NCBI RefSeq assembly: GCF_003702045.1
Contig: NZ_RBTP01000012.1
Coordinates: 186,001-250,000, forward strand
Source of the DNA: Pseudomonas viridiflava
Lineage (GTDB): Bacteria; Pseudomonadota; Gammaproteobacteria; Pseudomonadales; Pseudomonadaceae
Direction: 5' to 3'
Length of the DNA stretch: 64,000 nt
Part shown: one piece after another, positions 16,947 to 30,367 of the stretch
Numbering within the stretch: position 1 is the first letter of the stretch
Layout of the letters: each line of letters opens with the position of its first letter
Program-made: the position numbers and the translations under genes
The notes under the pieces: model-generated
What the model saw: the letters and a program-made list of their open reading frames with translations, nothing else
Told to the model about the DNA's origin: nothing
Databases searched by the model: none

Positions 16947-17108
16947 ATCGAAACGGTAACAATCATTCGGCAAAGCTTGAAGTCGAGGCTTGCCGACCGT
17001 GCGGACAGGCCCGTGCCATTTCGGTAAGACCAACGTCGAATGGCCCTGTAGGATGGGGCGGGATACAACGGAGTCATAAAACAACAACTATCCACCGAGG
17101 TAACCAAG

Positions 17109-19064
17109 ATGAGTGCAGCTTCCCTGTACCCCGTCCGCCCAGAAGTCGCAGCGAACACGCTGACGGATGAGGCAACCTACAAGGCCATGTACCAGCAGTC
17201 GGTGGTCAACCCCGATGGCTTCTGGCGTGAGCAGGCCAAGCGCCTCGATTGGATCAAGCCCTTCACAAACGTCAAACAGACTTCGTTCGACGATCACCGC
17301 GTCGACATCAAGTGGTTTTCCGATGGCACGCTGAACGTTGCCTATAACTGCCTGGACCGTCATCTGGAGGAGCGCGGCGACAGCATCGCGATTATCTGGG
17401 AAGGCGACGATCCTTCCGAACACCGTGAAATCACCTACCGCGAACTGCACGCCGAAGTCTGCAAGTTCGCCAACGCCTTGCGTGGCCAGGATGTACACCG
17501 TGGCGACGTGGTGACCATCTATATGCCAATGATCCCCGAGGCTGTGGTCGCCATGTTGGCGTGCGCCCGGATCGGAGCCATTCACTCGGTCGTGTTCGGC
17601 GGCTTCTCGCCGGAAGCGTTGGCCGGCCGCATCATCGATTGCAGCTCCAAAGTGGTCATCACCGCTGACGAAGGTCTGCGTGGCGGCAAGAAAACCCCGC
17701 TCAAGGCCAACGTCGACCGCGCCCTGACTAACCCTGAAACCAGCAGCGTGCAGAAAGTCATCGTCTGCAAGCGCACCGGCGGCGAGATCGAGTGGAACCG
17801 CCACCGCGATATCTGGTATCACGCGTTGCTGGAAGTGGCGTCGAGCATCTGTGCGCCGAAAGAAATGGGCGCTGAAGAATCCCTGTTCATCCTGTACACC
17901 TCAGGTTCCACCGGCAAGCCCAAGGGCGTGTTGCACACCACGGCCGGCTATCTGCTCTACGCAGCACTGACCCACGAGCGCGTGTTTGACTACAAGCCGG
18001 GCGAAATCTACTGGTGTACTGCAGACGTCGGTTGGGTGACCGGCCACAGTTACATTGTCTACGGCCCGCTGGCCAACGGTGCAACCACACTGCTGTTCGA
18101 AGGCGTGCCGAACTACCCGGACATCACCCGCGTGTCGAAAATCATCGACAAGCACAAGGTCAATATTCTCTACACCGCACCGACGGCCATTCGCGCCATG
18201 ATGGCTGAAGGCACGCGTTCGGTAGAGGGCGCAGACGGTTCCAGCCTGCGTCTGCTGGGGTCGGTGGGCGAACCTATCAACCCTGAAGCCTGGGGCTGGT
18301 ACTACGACACGGTGGGCAAGAAAAACTGCCCGATCGTCGACACCTGGTGGCAGACCGAAACCGGTGGCATCCTCATCAGCCCGTTGCCGGGTGCCACCGC
18401 GCTCAAGCCGGGTTCGGCAACGCGTCCTTTCTTTGGCGTGATTCCCGCGCTGGTGGACAACCTGGGCAACCTGATCGAAGGCGCAGCCGAAGGCAATCTG
18501 GTGATTCTCGATTCCTGGCCGGGTCAGTCGCGTTCGCTGTACGGCGATCATGACCGTTTCGTCGACACCTACTTCAAGACCTTTCGCGGCATGTACTTCA
18601 CCGGTGACGGCGCGCGTCGTGACGAGGATGGCTACTACTGGATCACCGGCCGCGTGGACGACGTGCTCAACGTTTCTGGCCACCGCATGGGCACGGCCGA
18701 GATCGAAAGTGCGATGGTCGCGCACCCCAAAGTTGCCGAAGCGGCGGTGGTCGGTGTGCCGCATGACCTAAAAGGGCAGGGCATCTACGTGTACGTCACG
18801 CTCAACGCCGGTGAAACGGCTGACGAGGCGCTGCGTATCGAACTGCGCAACTGGGTGCGCAAGGAAATCGGCCCGATCGCGTCCCCGGACTTCATCCAAT
18901 GGGCGCCGGGGCTGCCGAAAACCCGTTCGGGCAAGATCATGCGCCGTATCCTGCGCAAGATCGCCACGGCCGAGTATGACGCGCTGGGCGACATCTCGAC
19001 CCTGGCCGATCCAGGCGTGGTGCAGCACTTGATCGACACCCACAAGACGATGAGCGCTGCCTGA
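17109..19064 (+). CDS. acs: Acetyl-CoA synthetase (AMP-forming)
   Basis: A 651-residue acyl-adenylating enzyme that activates acetate to acetyl-CoA. Motifs are the AMP-binding loop [12 protein letters not shown] (residues about 263-274), TWWQTETGG, the hinge [20 protein letters not shown], and the regulatory lysine motif [11 protein letters not shown] near residue 610, the site of acetylation in Acs proteins. The length is standard. The gene stands alone with a 173-bp leader after a terminator and is followed by a hairpin repeat. Confidence 0.97.
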   Translation: MSAASLYPVRPEVAANTLTDEATYKAMYQQSVVNPDGFWREQAKRLDWIKPFTNVKQTSFDDHRVDIKWFSDGTLNVAYNCLDRHLEERGDSIAIIWEGDDPSEHREITYRELHAEVCKFANALRGQDVHRGDVVTIYMPMIPEAVVAMLACARIGAIHSVVFGGFSPEALAGRIIDCSSKVVITADEGLRGGKKTPLKANVDRALTNPETSSVQKVIVCKRTGGEIEWNRHRDIWYHALLEVASSICAPKEMGAEESLFILYTSGSTGKPKGVLHTTAGYLLYAALTHERVFDYKPGEIYWCTADVGWVTGHSYIVYGPLANGATTLLFEGVPNYPDITRVSKIIDKHKVNILYTAPTAIRAMMAEGTRSVEGADGSSLRLLGSVGEPINPEAWGWYYDTVGKKNCPIVDTWWQTETGGILISPLPGATALKPGSATRPFFGVIPALVDNLGNLIEGAAEGNLVILDSWPGQSRSLYGDHDRFVDTYFKTFRGMYFTGDGARRDEDGYYWITGRVDDVLNVSGHRMGTAEIESAMVAHPKVAEAAVVGVPHDLKGQGIYVYVTLNAGETADEALRIELRNWVRKEIGPIASPDFIQWAPGLPKTRSGKIMRRILRKIATAEYDALGDISTLADPGVVQHLIDTHKTMSAA

Positions 19065-19073
19065 TACCTCTCT

Positions 19074-19122
19074 GATCATTCCCACGCTCCAGCGTGGGAA
19101 TGCCTCTCAGGCGCTCCGCGCC
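19074..19122. repeat. Dispersed repeat of the second family, with perfect hairpin
   Basis: ATTCCCACGCT-CC-AGCGTGGGAAT (19078-19101) is a perfect 11-bp inverted repeat, followed by GCCTCTCAGGCGCTCCGCGC. The part TGGGAATGCCTCTCAGG recurs with small changes at 2690-2704 and 47752-47769. Its position 10 bp after the acs stop suggests a 3' end role. The remaining gap to aotJ (19123-19644) holds no gene I can support. Confidence 0.65.
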
Positions 19123-19453
19123 TTCACATCTGCGTCAACCGAGCGATTGGGGATGCAATAGCTGAGTATTGATGCCATCCACGTCAGTCATCGTGCCGGG
19201 ATATATCGACCTGTTACGCGTCTACCCGCCGTTTCTCCCGACGGCTACCTTGTGGGACATTCGTCCCGATATTTGTAGGAATAAGCCGCGCGTGGCCGTA
19301 TTTCTCAAGCCCGGCGACACGCTGGGCTTGCCGGATTAGAAGGCTTTGCCAATAATGGGCGCGCTTTTTGCTGCATCAGCAGGTTAAATCTGTTTTGCTG
19401 GATCACGGGATTTCCTCTTCGTCAACAGGCTCGGCGTGCTTTTCAAGTGCTTC

Positions 19454-19479
19454 TGTAACTTGTTGTCGCATTGAAGAAA
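19454..19479 (+). promoter_or_regulatory. ArgR binding-site candidate upstream of aotJ
   Basis: TGTCGC-N8-AA at 19464-19479 matches the Pseudomonas ArgR half-site pattern. It is preceded ten bases upstream by TGTAAC, giving TGTAACTTGTTGTCGC. The same arrangement, with AA in place of TT, is found before aruC (25273-25288). A weaker TGTCGT lies at 19495. ArgR is encoded in the same cluster. Confidence 0.6.
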
Positions 19480-19644
19480 TATCGACTTCAAGCCTGTCGT
19501 TAAAATGCCCCTCACTCGTCAGAGGCCGGTGACCCGCAACCCGGTATCGGATGCCTGACGTCGCTCTCTCTCTGGATGGTCCTTTCGCATAATGGGCGCT
19601 GCCCACTCTGCCACTTGTCGTGCTTTACCGATGGAGTTCTGTAA

Positions 19645-20421
19645 ATGAAAAAGCTCATGCTTATTGGCGCGCTGGCGTTGTCCGTGCTTGCCCAGCCGAC
19701 ATTCGCTGATGAAAAGCCGCTGAAAATCGGTATTGAAGCCGCGTACCCTCCGTTTGCATCCAAGGCACCGGACGGCAGCATCGTCGGTTTCGACTACGAC
19801 ATCGGCAACGCGCTGTGTGAAGAAATGAAAGCCAAATGCACGTGGGTCGAGCAGGAGTTCGACGGCCTGATCCCTGCGTTGAAAGTGCGCAAGATCGACG
19901 CGATCCTGTCTTCGATGTCCATCACCGAAGACCGCAAGAAGTCCGTGGATTTCACCGGCAAGTACTACAATTCGCCGGCTCGTCTGGTGATGAAGGAAGG
20001 CACCAGGGTCAGCGACAACCTCGCTGAGCTCAAAGGCAAGAAAATCGGTGTGCAGCGTGGCGCGATCCATGAACGCTTCGCCCGTGAGACACTCGCGCCG
20101 CTGGGCGTAGAAGTGATTCCTTACGGTTCGCAGAACGAAATCTACCTGGACATCAGTGCCGGTCGTCTGGACGGAACAGTGGCTGACGCTACCCTGTTAC
20201 AGGACGGTTTCCTGAAGACCGACGCGGGCAAAGGCTACGCATTCGTCGGCCCGTCGTTCACCGATCCGAAATACTTCGGTGACGGCATCGGCATCGCCGT
20301 GCGCAAAGGCGACAAAGCCAACCTTGACCGCCTCAATGCCGCTATCGCTGCTATCCGAGCCAACGGCAAGTACAAGGCAATACAGGACAAGTACTTCGAC
20401 TTCGATATCTACGGCAAATAA
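19645..20421 (+). CDS. aotJ: Arginine/ornithine ABC transporter, periplasmic binding protein
   Basis: A 258-residue solute-binding protein of the HisJ/ArgT family. The signal peptide ends at about residue 22 ([14 protein letters not shown]). The family phrases [38 protein letters not shown] and [24 protein letters not shown] mark basic amino acid binding. The single pair of cysteines near residues 54 and 61 is a common HisJ feature. First gene of aotJQMOP, ahead of a strong hairpin that separates it from aotQ and probably makes it the most expressed subunit. Confidence 0.94.
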   Translation: MKKLMLIGALALSVLAQPTFADEKPLKIGIEAAYPPFASKAPDGSIVGFDYDIGNALCEEMKAKCTWVEQEFDGLIPALKVRKIDAILSSMSITEDRKKSVDFTGKYYNSPARLVMKEGTRVSDNLAELKGKKIGVQRGAIHERFARETLAPLGVEVIPYGSQNEIYLDISAGRLDGTVADATLLQDGFLKTDAGKGYAFVGPSFTDPKYFGDGIGIAVRKGDKANLDRLNAAIAAIRANGKYKAIQDKYFDFDIYGK

Positions 20422-20444
20422 AACCGCCGCAAGGTACCGACCTA

Positions 20445-20482
20445 AATGGCGCAAGCAGATCTGCTGGCTTGCGCCATTTTTT
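20445..20482 (+). terminator. Strong hairpin between aotJ and aotQ
   Basis: Twelve-base arms AATGGCGCAAGC (20445-20456) and GCTTGCGCCATT (20467-20478) with a ten-base loop, followed by TTTTT. Located inside the operon, it should let only part of the transcripts reach aotQMOP and protect aotJ mRNA, giving excess binding protein. Confidence 0.8.
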
Positions 20483-20504
20483 ATTCCACGCTTGAGGACC
20501 GCAC

Positions 20505-21197
20505 ATGATGTTGAAAGGCTACGGGGCTGTGATCCTCGAAGGTGCCTGGCTGACGTTGCAGTTGGCGCTGTCGTCGATGGCCCTGGCGATCGTTCTCGGT
20601 CTGATCGGCGTGGCGCTTCGTCTGTCGCCGGTGCGCTGGCTGGCCTGGATGGGCGATCTGTATAGCACTGTGATTCGCGGTATTCCCGACCTGGTTTTGA
20701 TCCTGCTGATCTTCTACGGCGGCCAGGACCTGCTCAATCGGGTCGCACCCCTGCTCGGTTTTGAGGATTACATCGATCTCGATCCGTTCGCGGCCGGAGT
20801 CTGCACGCTGGGCTTCATCTTTGGCGCATACCTGTCCGAAACCTTCCGTGGTGCGTTCATGGCCATCCCCAAGGGACAGGCCGAGGCGGGCATGGCGTAT
20901 GGCATGAGCAGCGGCAAAGTGTTTTTCCGCATATTGGTGCCGCAGATGATCCGTCTGGCGATTCCCGGCTTCACCAATAACTGGCTGGTTCTGACCAAGG
21001 CCACCGCGCTGATTTCGGTGGTCGGTCTGCAGGACATGATGTTCAAGGCCAAGCAGGCGGCCGATGCCACCCGCGAGCCCTTTACCTTCTTTCTCGCGGT
21101 CGCAGCGATGTACCTGGTGATCACCAGCGTGTCGCTGCTGGCCCTGCGTTATCTGGAAAAACGCTACTCCGTAGGCGTTAGGGCGGCTGACCTATGA
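20505..21197 (+). CDS. aotQ: Arginine/ornithine ABC transporter permease
   Basis: A 230-residue inner-membrane permease of the HisQ/M family with about five helices. The EAA loop is visible as EAGMAYGMSSGKVFFRILVPQMIRLAIPG near residues 126-155, the contact site for the ATPase. A GAGGA site lies 8-10 bases before two adjacent ATG codons. I take the first (MMLKGYGAV). It overlaps aotM by four bases (ATGA). Confidence 0.94.
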   Translation: MMLKGYGAVILEGAWLTLQLALSSMALAIVLGLIGVALRLSPVRWLAWMGDLYSTVIRGIPDLVLILLIFYGGQDLLNRVAPLLGFEDYIDLDPFAAGVCTLGFIFGAYLSETFRGAFMAIPKGQAEAGMAYGMSSGKVFFRILVPQMIRLAIPGFTNNWLVLTKATALISVVGLQDMMFKAKQAADATREPFTFFLAVAAMYLVITSVSLLALRYLEKRYSVGVRAADL

Positions 21198-21892
21198 TCT
21201 TCGATTACAACGTCGTCTGGGAAAGCCTGCCGCTGTACTTTGGCGGTCTGGTCGTCACTCTCAAGCTGCTGGCGATTTCTCTGGGCTTCGGCCTTGTTGC
21301 AGCCTTGCCGCTGGGCCTGATGCGGGTCTCGAAAAACCCGTGGGTGAACATGCCGGCCTGGCTCTATACCTATGTGATCCGCGGCACGCCGATGCTGGTG
21401 CAGTTGTTCCTGATCTATTACGGCCTGGCCCAGTTCGAAGCCGTGCGCGAGAGCGTTCTTTGGCCGTGGCTGTCCAGTGCAACGTTCTGTGCGTGCCTGG
21501 CATTCGCTGTGAACACCAGCGCCTATACCGCAGAAATCATCGCGGGCAGCCTCAAGGCCACGCCTGCCGGTGAGATCGAAGCCGCTCGGGCAATGGGGAT
21601 GTCGCGCGCGAAGATGTACCGCCGCATCCTGCTGCCCTCGGCGCTGCGTCGGGCGCTGCCGCAGTACAGCAACGAAGTGATCATGATGCTGCAGACTACC
21701 AGTCTGGCCTCCATCGTGACCCTCATTGACATCACTGGCGCGGCGCGTACGGTCAACGCCCAGTTCTACCTGCCTTTCGAGGCGTACATCACCGCAGGCG
21801 TTTTCTATCTGTGCCTGACATTCATTCTGGTGCGGCTGTTCAAGATGGCTGAACGTCGCTGGCTGGGCTATATGGCCCCACGGAAGGTCTGA
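21194..21892 (+). CDS. aotM: Arginine/ornithine ABC transporter permease
   Basis: The 232-residue second permease of the transporter, paralogous to AotQ. Its EAA loop reads EIEAARAMGMSRAKMYRRILLPSALRRALPQ near residues 128-158. Its beginning MIFDYNVVWESLPLYFGGL resembles HisM-type permeases. Coupled to aotQ by the ATGA overlap. aotO begins one base after its stop, so translation is tightly linked. Confidence 0.94.
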   Translation: MIFDYNVVWESLPLYFGGLVVTLKLLAISLGFGLVAALPLGLMRVSKNPWVNMPAWLYTYVIRGTPMLVQLFLIYYGLAQFEAVRESVLWPWLSSATFCACLAFAVNTSAYTAEIIAGSLKATPAGEIEAARAMGMSRAKMYRRILLPSALRRALPQYSNEVIMMLQTTSLASIVTLIDITGAARTVNAQFYLPFEAYITAGVFYLCLTFILVRLFKMAERRWLGYMAPRKV

Positions 21893-21893
21893 A

Positions 21894-23006
21894 ATGCAAA
21901 GAATCGATCATGTATTGCCTTGGAGTACCTTGGGCACCGAGCGGAAACTGAGCGTGTTCAGTTTTGGCTCCGGCGAGCGCAAGGCCTACATCCAGGCCAG
22001 CCTGCACGCCGACGAGCTGCCCGGCATGCGCACGGCATGGGAGCTGAAAAAGCGTCTTGTCGAGCTTGAGCAGCAGGGTGCGCTCAAAGGCATCATCGAG
22101 CTGGTGCCGGTCGCCAACCCGCTGGGCCTTGGTCAGTTGCTGCAAGGTGCGCATCAAGGGCGTTTCGAGTTCGGCAGCGGTAAGAACTTCAACCGCGATT
22201 TCACCGAATTGAGCGAGCCGGTCGCCGAGTTGCTGGAAGGGCAACTGGGTGATGATCCGCGTGCCAACACGCACATGATCCGCCAGGCCATGAGCACTGT
22301 GCTCGATCGCCTGCCTGCGCCGCAATCCGAGCTGCAGGGCATGCAGCAGATTCTGCTCAAACATGCCTGCGTCGCTGATGTGGTGCTGGATCTGCACTGC
22401 GACGCCGATGCCGCATTGCACATGTACGCCTTGCCCCAGCACTGGCCTCAGTGGCGCTCGTTGTCGGCGCACCTGAACGTCAAGGTGGGGTTGCTGGCCG
22501 AGGATTCGGGCGGCAGCTCTTTCGATGAAGCCTGTTCGCTGCCGTGGCTGCGTTTGTCGCGCATGTTCCCTCAGTCACAGATTCCGTTGGCCTGTCTGGC
22601 GACCACCATCGAGCTGGGCGGTCAGGCCGACACTGGCAAGCCTGAGGCCGAAGCCCATGCCGAAGGTATTCTGGCGTTTCTGGCCGAGCAGGGTTTCATC
22701 AGTGGTGACTGGCCTCAGCCCGCCCACGAAGCCTGCGAAGGCATGCCGTTCGAAGGCACTGAGTTGCTCTACGCGCCGCACCCCGGCGTGGTGACTTTCC
22801 TGCGTGCCCCTGGCGAGTGGGTCGAGCCCGGCGAGCCGTTGTTCGAAGTCATCGATCCGCTGTCCGATCAGGTCAGCACCCTTTGCGCGACGACTGCCGG
22901 TGTGCTGTTTGCCATCGAGCGGCTTCGCTACGCTCAACCCGGTTTCTGGCTGGCCAAAGTGGCGGGGCGCACGGCGCTGCGCCAGGGACGCCTGCTCAGT
23001 GATTGA
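21894..23006 (+). CDS. aotO: Succinylglutamate desuccinylase/aspartoacylase family protein AotO
   Basis: A 370-residue zinc-carboxypeptidase-like protein of the AstE/aspartoacylase group. Zinc-ligand motifs are HADELPG (residues about 38-44, H..E) and DLHCDADAALHMY (about 163), and the C-terminal beta-domain carries GVVTFLRAPGEWVEPGEPLFEVIDPL. Its counterpart in the Pseudomonas aot operon is not needed for transport, and its substrate is not known. It lies between the permease and ATPase genes. It is a paralogue of AruE further downstream, but longer and different in sequence. Confidence 0.88.
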   Translation: MQRIDHVLPWSTLGTERKLSVFSFGSGERKAYIQASLHADELPGMRTAWELKKRLVELEQQGALKGIIELVPVANPLGLGQLLQGAHQGRFEFGSGKNFNRDFTELSEPVAELLEGQLGDDPRANTHMIRQAMSTVLDRLPAPQSELQGMQQILLKHACVADVVLDLHCDADAALHMYALPQHWPQWRSLSAHLNVKVGLLAEDSGGSSFDEACSLPWLRLSRMFPQSQIPLACLATTIELGGQADTGKPEAEAHAEGILAFLAEQGFISGDWPQPAHEACEGMPFEGTELLYAPHPGVVTFLRAPGEWVEPGEPLFEVIDPLSDQVSTLCATTAGVLFAIERLRYAQPGFWLAKVAGRTALRQGRLLSD

Positions 23007-23028
23007 TCGTTCTGTGAGAAACCAAAGC

Positions 23029-23793
23029 ATGAACAAACTGGAAGTCCAGGACCTGCACAAGCGGTATGGCAGCCATGAAGTGATCAAGGGTGTGTCCCTG
23101 ACCGCCCGCGCTGGCGATGTGATCAGCATCATCGGCTCCAGCGGATCGGGCAAAAGCACGTTCCTGCGCTGCATCAACCTGCTGGAACAACCCCATGCCG
23201 GCAAGATCCTGCTTAACGGTGAAGAGCTCAAGCTGGCCCCGAACAAGGACGGCGGCCTCAAGGCTGCAGATGGCAAGCAGTTGCAACGCATGCGTTCACG
23301 GCTGTCGATGGTGTTCCAGCATTTCAACCTGTGGTCGCACATGACGGCCCTGCAGAACATCATCGAGGCACCGGTGCATGTGCTGGGTGTTCCAAAGAAG
23401 CAAGCCCTGGAAAAGGCCGAATACTACCTGGCCAAGGTCGGCGTCGGGCACCGCAAGGATGCTTATCCGGGGCACATGTCCGGTGGCGAGCAGCAGCGCG
23501 TGGCGATTGCCCGGGCGCTGGCGATGGAGCCCGAAGTGATGCTCTTCGACGAGCCCACCTCGGCGCTCGATCCAGAGTTGGTCGGCGATGTGCTCAAGGT
23601 CATGCAGGGGCTGGCTCAGGAAGGTCGGACGATGGTGGTGGTGACGCACGAAATGGGCTTTGCCCGTGAAGTCTCCAACCAATTGGTGTTTTTGCACCAA
23701 GGTGTGGTGCTGGAGCGCGGTGATCCGCGTGAAGTGCTGGCCAACCCGCAGACCGAACGCTTGCAGCAGTTTTTGTCCGGCAGCTTGAAGTGA
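23029..23793 (+). CDS. aotP: Arginine/ornithine ABC transporter ATP-binding protein
   Basis: A 254-residue ATPase of the HisP type. Walker A GSSGSGKST (about 36-44), the signature MSGGEQQRVAIARAL, and Walker B VMLFDEPTSALDPE are intact, followed by the switch histidine in VVTHEMGFA. I use the ATG at 23029 (MNKLEVQDLHKRYG). The longer open frame overlaps aotO. It closes the transporter genes and is followed by a terminator before argR. Confidence 0.95.
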   Translation: MNKLEVQDLHKRYGSHEVIKGVSLTARAGDVISIIGSSGSGKSTFLRCINLLEQPHAGKILLNGEELKLAPNKDGGLKAADGKQLQRMRSRLSMVFQHFNLWSHMTALQNIIEAPVHVLGVPKKQALEKAEYYLAKVGVGHRKDAYPGHMSGGEQQRVAIARALAMEPEVMLFDEPTSALDPELVGDVLKVMQGLAQEGRTMVVVTHEMGFAREVSNQLVFLHQGVVLERGDPREVLANPQTERLQQFLSGSLK

Positions 23794-23798
23794 TGAGC

Positions 23799-23823
23799 GG
23801 CACCGTCCTGGCGGTGCCTTTTT
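23799..23823 (+). terminator. Terminator between aotP and argR
   Basis: GGCACCG (23799-23805) pairs with CGGTGCC (23812-23818), loop TCCTGG, followed by TTTTT. It begins five bases after the aotP stop and separates argR from the transporter genes. Confidence 0.78.
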
Positions 23824-23928
23824 ACAACAGAACAGGGCATGCTGCGCGACACGCGACATGACCTGGAGTTTCCAGATCGAGCCTGTTCGCGGGCTTGGCT
23901 TTTGCGGCGCTACGTATCGGATGTCCCA

Positions 23929-24918
23929 ATGACTGCCCATCGAATAGGTTTCCTTGTCTGGCCTGGCACCAAAGCCCTGACCCTGGCGCTTGCCGAGGAA
24001 GCCTTGCGCGTGGCCCAGCGCGTGCACCCTGAAGTGGTCTATGAGTTGTCATTTCTTCAGGCCGAGCCTGCCGATCCCGCCGCGAGCGGTGGCTGGCAAT
24101 TGCCGGGCCAGCCGTGGGCGGGGCGTCTGGATGGGCTGCACAAACTGTTTCTGTTGGCTGACGAGCCTCCTGCTCCGGTGGCATCGGTGCTGGGCAGTGC
24201 GCTCAAGCAGTTGGTGCGTGCAGGCTGTTCGATTGGGGGGTTGTCGGCAGGCGTCTATCCGCTGGCGCAACTGGGGCTGCTCGACGGCTATCGCGCCGCC
24301 GTACACTGGCGCTGGCAAGATGATTTCAGCGAGCGGTTCCCAAAAGTCATTGCCACCAGCCACTTGTTCGACTGGGACCGCGACCGCCTGACAGCTTGCG
24401 GCGGCATGTCGGTACTCGACCTGTTGCTGGCGGTGTTGTCCCGTGATCATGGCGCGGAACTGGCGGGGGCGGTTTCAGAAGAGTTAGTGGTCGAGCGCAT
24501 TCGTGAGGGTGGCGAGCGTCAGCGCATTCCGTTGCAGAACCGTCTGGGTTCCAGCCATCCGAAGCTCACCCAGGCGGTGCTGCTGATGGAGGCCAATATC
24601 GAAGAGCCACTGACGACCGACGAAATCGCTCAGCACGTCTGCGTGTCGCGTCGTCAGCTGGAGCGCATCTTCAAGCAATATCTCAACCGCGTGCCGAGCC
24701 AGTACTACCTGGAACTGCGCCTGAACAAGGCGCGCCAGATGCTGATGCAAACCAGCAAGTCGATCATCCAGATCGGCCTGTCTTGCGGGTTTTCATCGGG
24801 GCCGCATTTCTCCAGCGCGTACCGCAACTTCTTCGGCGCCACGCCCCGTGAAGACCGCAACCAGCGACGCAGCAGCAGCCCCTTCGAGCTGTCGCCGGTG
24901 CCAGCCGAGCGCGGCTGA
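23929..24918 (+). CDS. argR: Arginine-responsive regulator ArgR (AraC/XylS type)
   Basis: A 329-residue regulator of the GlxA subgroup. Residues about 1-200 resemble a DJ-1/PfpI-like domain (IGFLVWPGTKALTLALAEEAL, LTACGGMSVLDLLLAVL), and the C-terminal 100 residues are an AraC helix-turn-helix pair (LTTDEIAQHVCVSRRQLERIFKQ and IIQIGLSCGFSSGPHFSSAYRN). In Pseudomonas this ArgR, unrelated to enterobacterial ArgR, activates aot and aru genes with arginine. Sites fitting its pattern lie before aotJ and aruC. I choose the ATG at 23929 because the upstream extension lacks similarity. Confidence 0.94.
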   Translation: MTAHRIGFLVWPGTKALTLALAEEALRVAQRVHPEVVYELSFLQAEPADPAASGGWQLPGQPWAGRLDGLHKLFLLADEPPAPVASVLGSALKQLVRAGCSIGGLSAGVYPLAQLGLLDGYRAAVHWRWQDDFSERFPKVIATSHLFDWDRDRLTACGGMSVLDLLLAVLSRDHGAELAGAVSEELVVERIREGGERQRIPLQNRLGSSHPKLTQAVLLMEANIEEPLTTDEIAQHVCVSRRQLERIFKQYLNRVPSQYYLELRLNKARQMLMQTSKSIIQIGLSCGFSSGPHFSSAYRNFFGATPREDRNQRRSSSPFELSPVPAERG

Positions 24919-24957
24919 ACGTTCAAAAAAGCATAAGCTGTCGAGGACGTTATTTGC

Positions 24958-25145
24958 TGTGGGAGGTTCCGTCTTGTCTAAGACGTGGTGCTTTCGCGCA
25001 GCAAACACTGCGGACTTGTCCGCGAATACTGCATTTCGATCGCTGAATATTCGTCGGATGTACTGGCCATTTCGTGGACAAGTCCGCTCCCACGAAGTTT
25101 GTCGTGCGACAGCGCCACGTCAAAGATACGGCGAGGCCTCCCACA
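24958..25145. repeat. Composite REP repeat with flanking modules on both sides
   Basis: A roughly 188-bp palindrome-like element. Its order is: left module (24958-25010, GTGGGAGG, GTCTTGTCTAAGACG, CGCGCAGCAAAC), REP core (about 25010-25026), spacer, facing REP core (25071-25096), and right module (25097-25145, GTGCGACAGCGCCACGTC, GGCCTCCCACA). The outer ends GTGGGAGG and CCTCCCAC are themselves inverted. The layout is the same as at 33155-33356. Located between argR and aruC. Confidence 0.75.
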
Positions 25146-25231
25146 GCGCTGTGAATCGTGTCCGCATCGAAACAGCGCCGGGCCAGACACCGGACTTCAA
25201 TCGGTTTAAACTGCGTCTTTGTGACGCAATA

Positions 25232-25247
25232 TGTCGCATTGCCGAAA
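25232..25247 (+). promoter_or_regulatory. ArgR site candidate 1 upstream of aruC
   Basis: TGTCGC-ATTGCCGA-AA, an exact match to TGTCGC-N8-AA, 145 bp before the aruC start. Confidence 0.6.
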
Positions 25248-25272
25248 ACCCTGAAAAAACACGGTTTTGCGC

Positions 25273-26594
<1,322 letters not shown>

Positions 26595-26726
26595 TTCAAC
26601 GCAGGACCTGCCGGTGTTCGCGTTGGCGGACACCGGCCACTTTCTGGCACCTTGCGGACATGACGCCGCGTGGTGCTTTTTTTAGCGCCGGTCGTTCCGG
26701 CCTGTGGATCTACAAGGAGTGGCACC

Positions 26727-27764
26727 ATGCTGGTGATGCGCCCCGCGCAAATGGCTGATCTGGCCGAGGTTCAACGCCTCGCCGCCGACAGCCCGATTGG
26801 TGTCACGTCCTTGCCCGACGATGCTGGCCGCTTGAGCGACAAGATCGGCTCTTCGGAGGCGTCGTTCTCGGCTGAGGTCAGCTTCAACGGCGAAGAAACC
26901 TACTTCTTCGTGCTCGAGGACAGCGAGAGCGGCCAGTTGGTCGGCTGTTCGGGCATCGTCGCGTCGGCGGGTTACTCCGAGCCTTTCTACAGCTTTCGCA
27001 ACGAAACCTTCGTGCATGCTTCTCGCGAACTGAAAATTCACAACAAGATTCACGTGTTGTCGCAGTGCCATGACCTGACCGGCAACAGCCTGCTGACCAG
27101 TTTCTACGTGGCGCCTGAGTTGGTGGGCACGGCCTGGTCGGAACTCAATTCTCGTGGCCGTCTGCTGTTCGTCGCCAGCCATCCTGAGCGCTTTGCCGAC
27201 TCGGTGGTGACCGAGATCGTTGGCTACAGCGACGAGAATGGCGACTCGCCGTTCTGGGACGCCATCGGTCGCAACTTCTTCGACATCAACTACGCCGCCG
27301 CCGAACGCCTGTGCGGGCTGAAAAGCCGGACATTCCTTGCCGAGTTGATGCCGCATTACCCGATCTACGTCCCACTGTTGCCCGACGCGGCGCAGGAAGC
27401 GATGGGGCAGGTCCATCCGCGTGCGCAGATCACCTTCGACATCCTGATGCGCGAAGGCTTCGAAACCGATCATTACATCGACATATTCGACGGCGGCCCG
27501 ACATTGCACGCGCGGGTTTCCGGGATTCGCTCGATCGCCCAGAGCCGTTTGGTGCCGGTGAAGATCGAACCCGGCCCTAACAGCGCCAGCGATGTGGGTC
27601 GCGGCGGGCGCTCGTATCTGGTTGCCAACGGGCTGCTGCAGGATTACCGCGCCGTGCTGCTGGAGCTGGACTGGGCCCCGGGACGCCCCGTGGTGCTGAG
27701 CCTGCAGGCCGCCGAGGCCTTGGGCGTCGGTGAAGGTGCCAGTGTGCGGATCGTGGCGGTCTGA
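26727..27764 (+). CDS. aruF: Arginine N-succinyltransferase, alpha subunit
   Basis: A 345-residue acyltransferase of the AstA family that, together with AruG, transfers succinyl from succinyl-CoA to arginine and ornithine. Family phrases are MLVMRPAQMADLAEVQRLA, GVTSLPDD, KIHVLSQCHDLTGNSLLTSFYVAPEL and YPIYVPLLPDAAQEAMGQVHP. An AAGGAG at 26714-26719 sets the start at 26727. It and AruG are clear paralogues (about the same length and domain order), consistent with the heteromeric enzyme of Pseudomonas. Confidence 0.94.
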   Translation: MLVMRPAQMADLAEVQRLAADSPIGVTSLPDDAGRLSDKIGSSEASFSAEVSFNGEETYFFVLEDSESGQLVGCSGIVASAGYSEPFYSFRNETFVHASRELKIHNKIHVLSQCHDLTGNSLLTSFYVAPELVGTAWSELNSRGRLLFVASHPERFADSVVTEIVGYSDENGDSPFWDAIGRNFFDINYAAAERLCGLKSRTFLAELMPHYPIYVPLLPDAAQEAMGQVHPRAQITFDILMREGFETDHYIDIFDGGPTLHARVSGIRSIAQSRLVPVKIEPGPNSASDVGRGGRSYLVANGLLQDYRAVLLELDWAPGRPVVLSLQAAEALGVGEGASVRIVAV

Positions 27765-27826
27765 GCAAGACCTGCGAATGCTGATAAGTGAGTGTCGAGG
27801 CTCTTGAGAGCCGCTGAGGAGATAAC

Positions 27827-30318
<2,492 letters not shown>

Positions 30319-30367
30319 CTGTGCACGCAACGATTGCTTATAAAAACAGATCCACGGAGCCTTGCCG

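Noticed and set aside
19403..19606. Minus-strand frame of 67 codons upstream of aotJ
   Set aside because: It covers the region with the ArgR site and aotJ leader, has no ribosome-binding site that I can see, and the composition looks non-coding except for a short acidic end.
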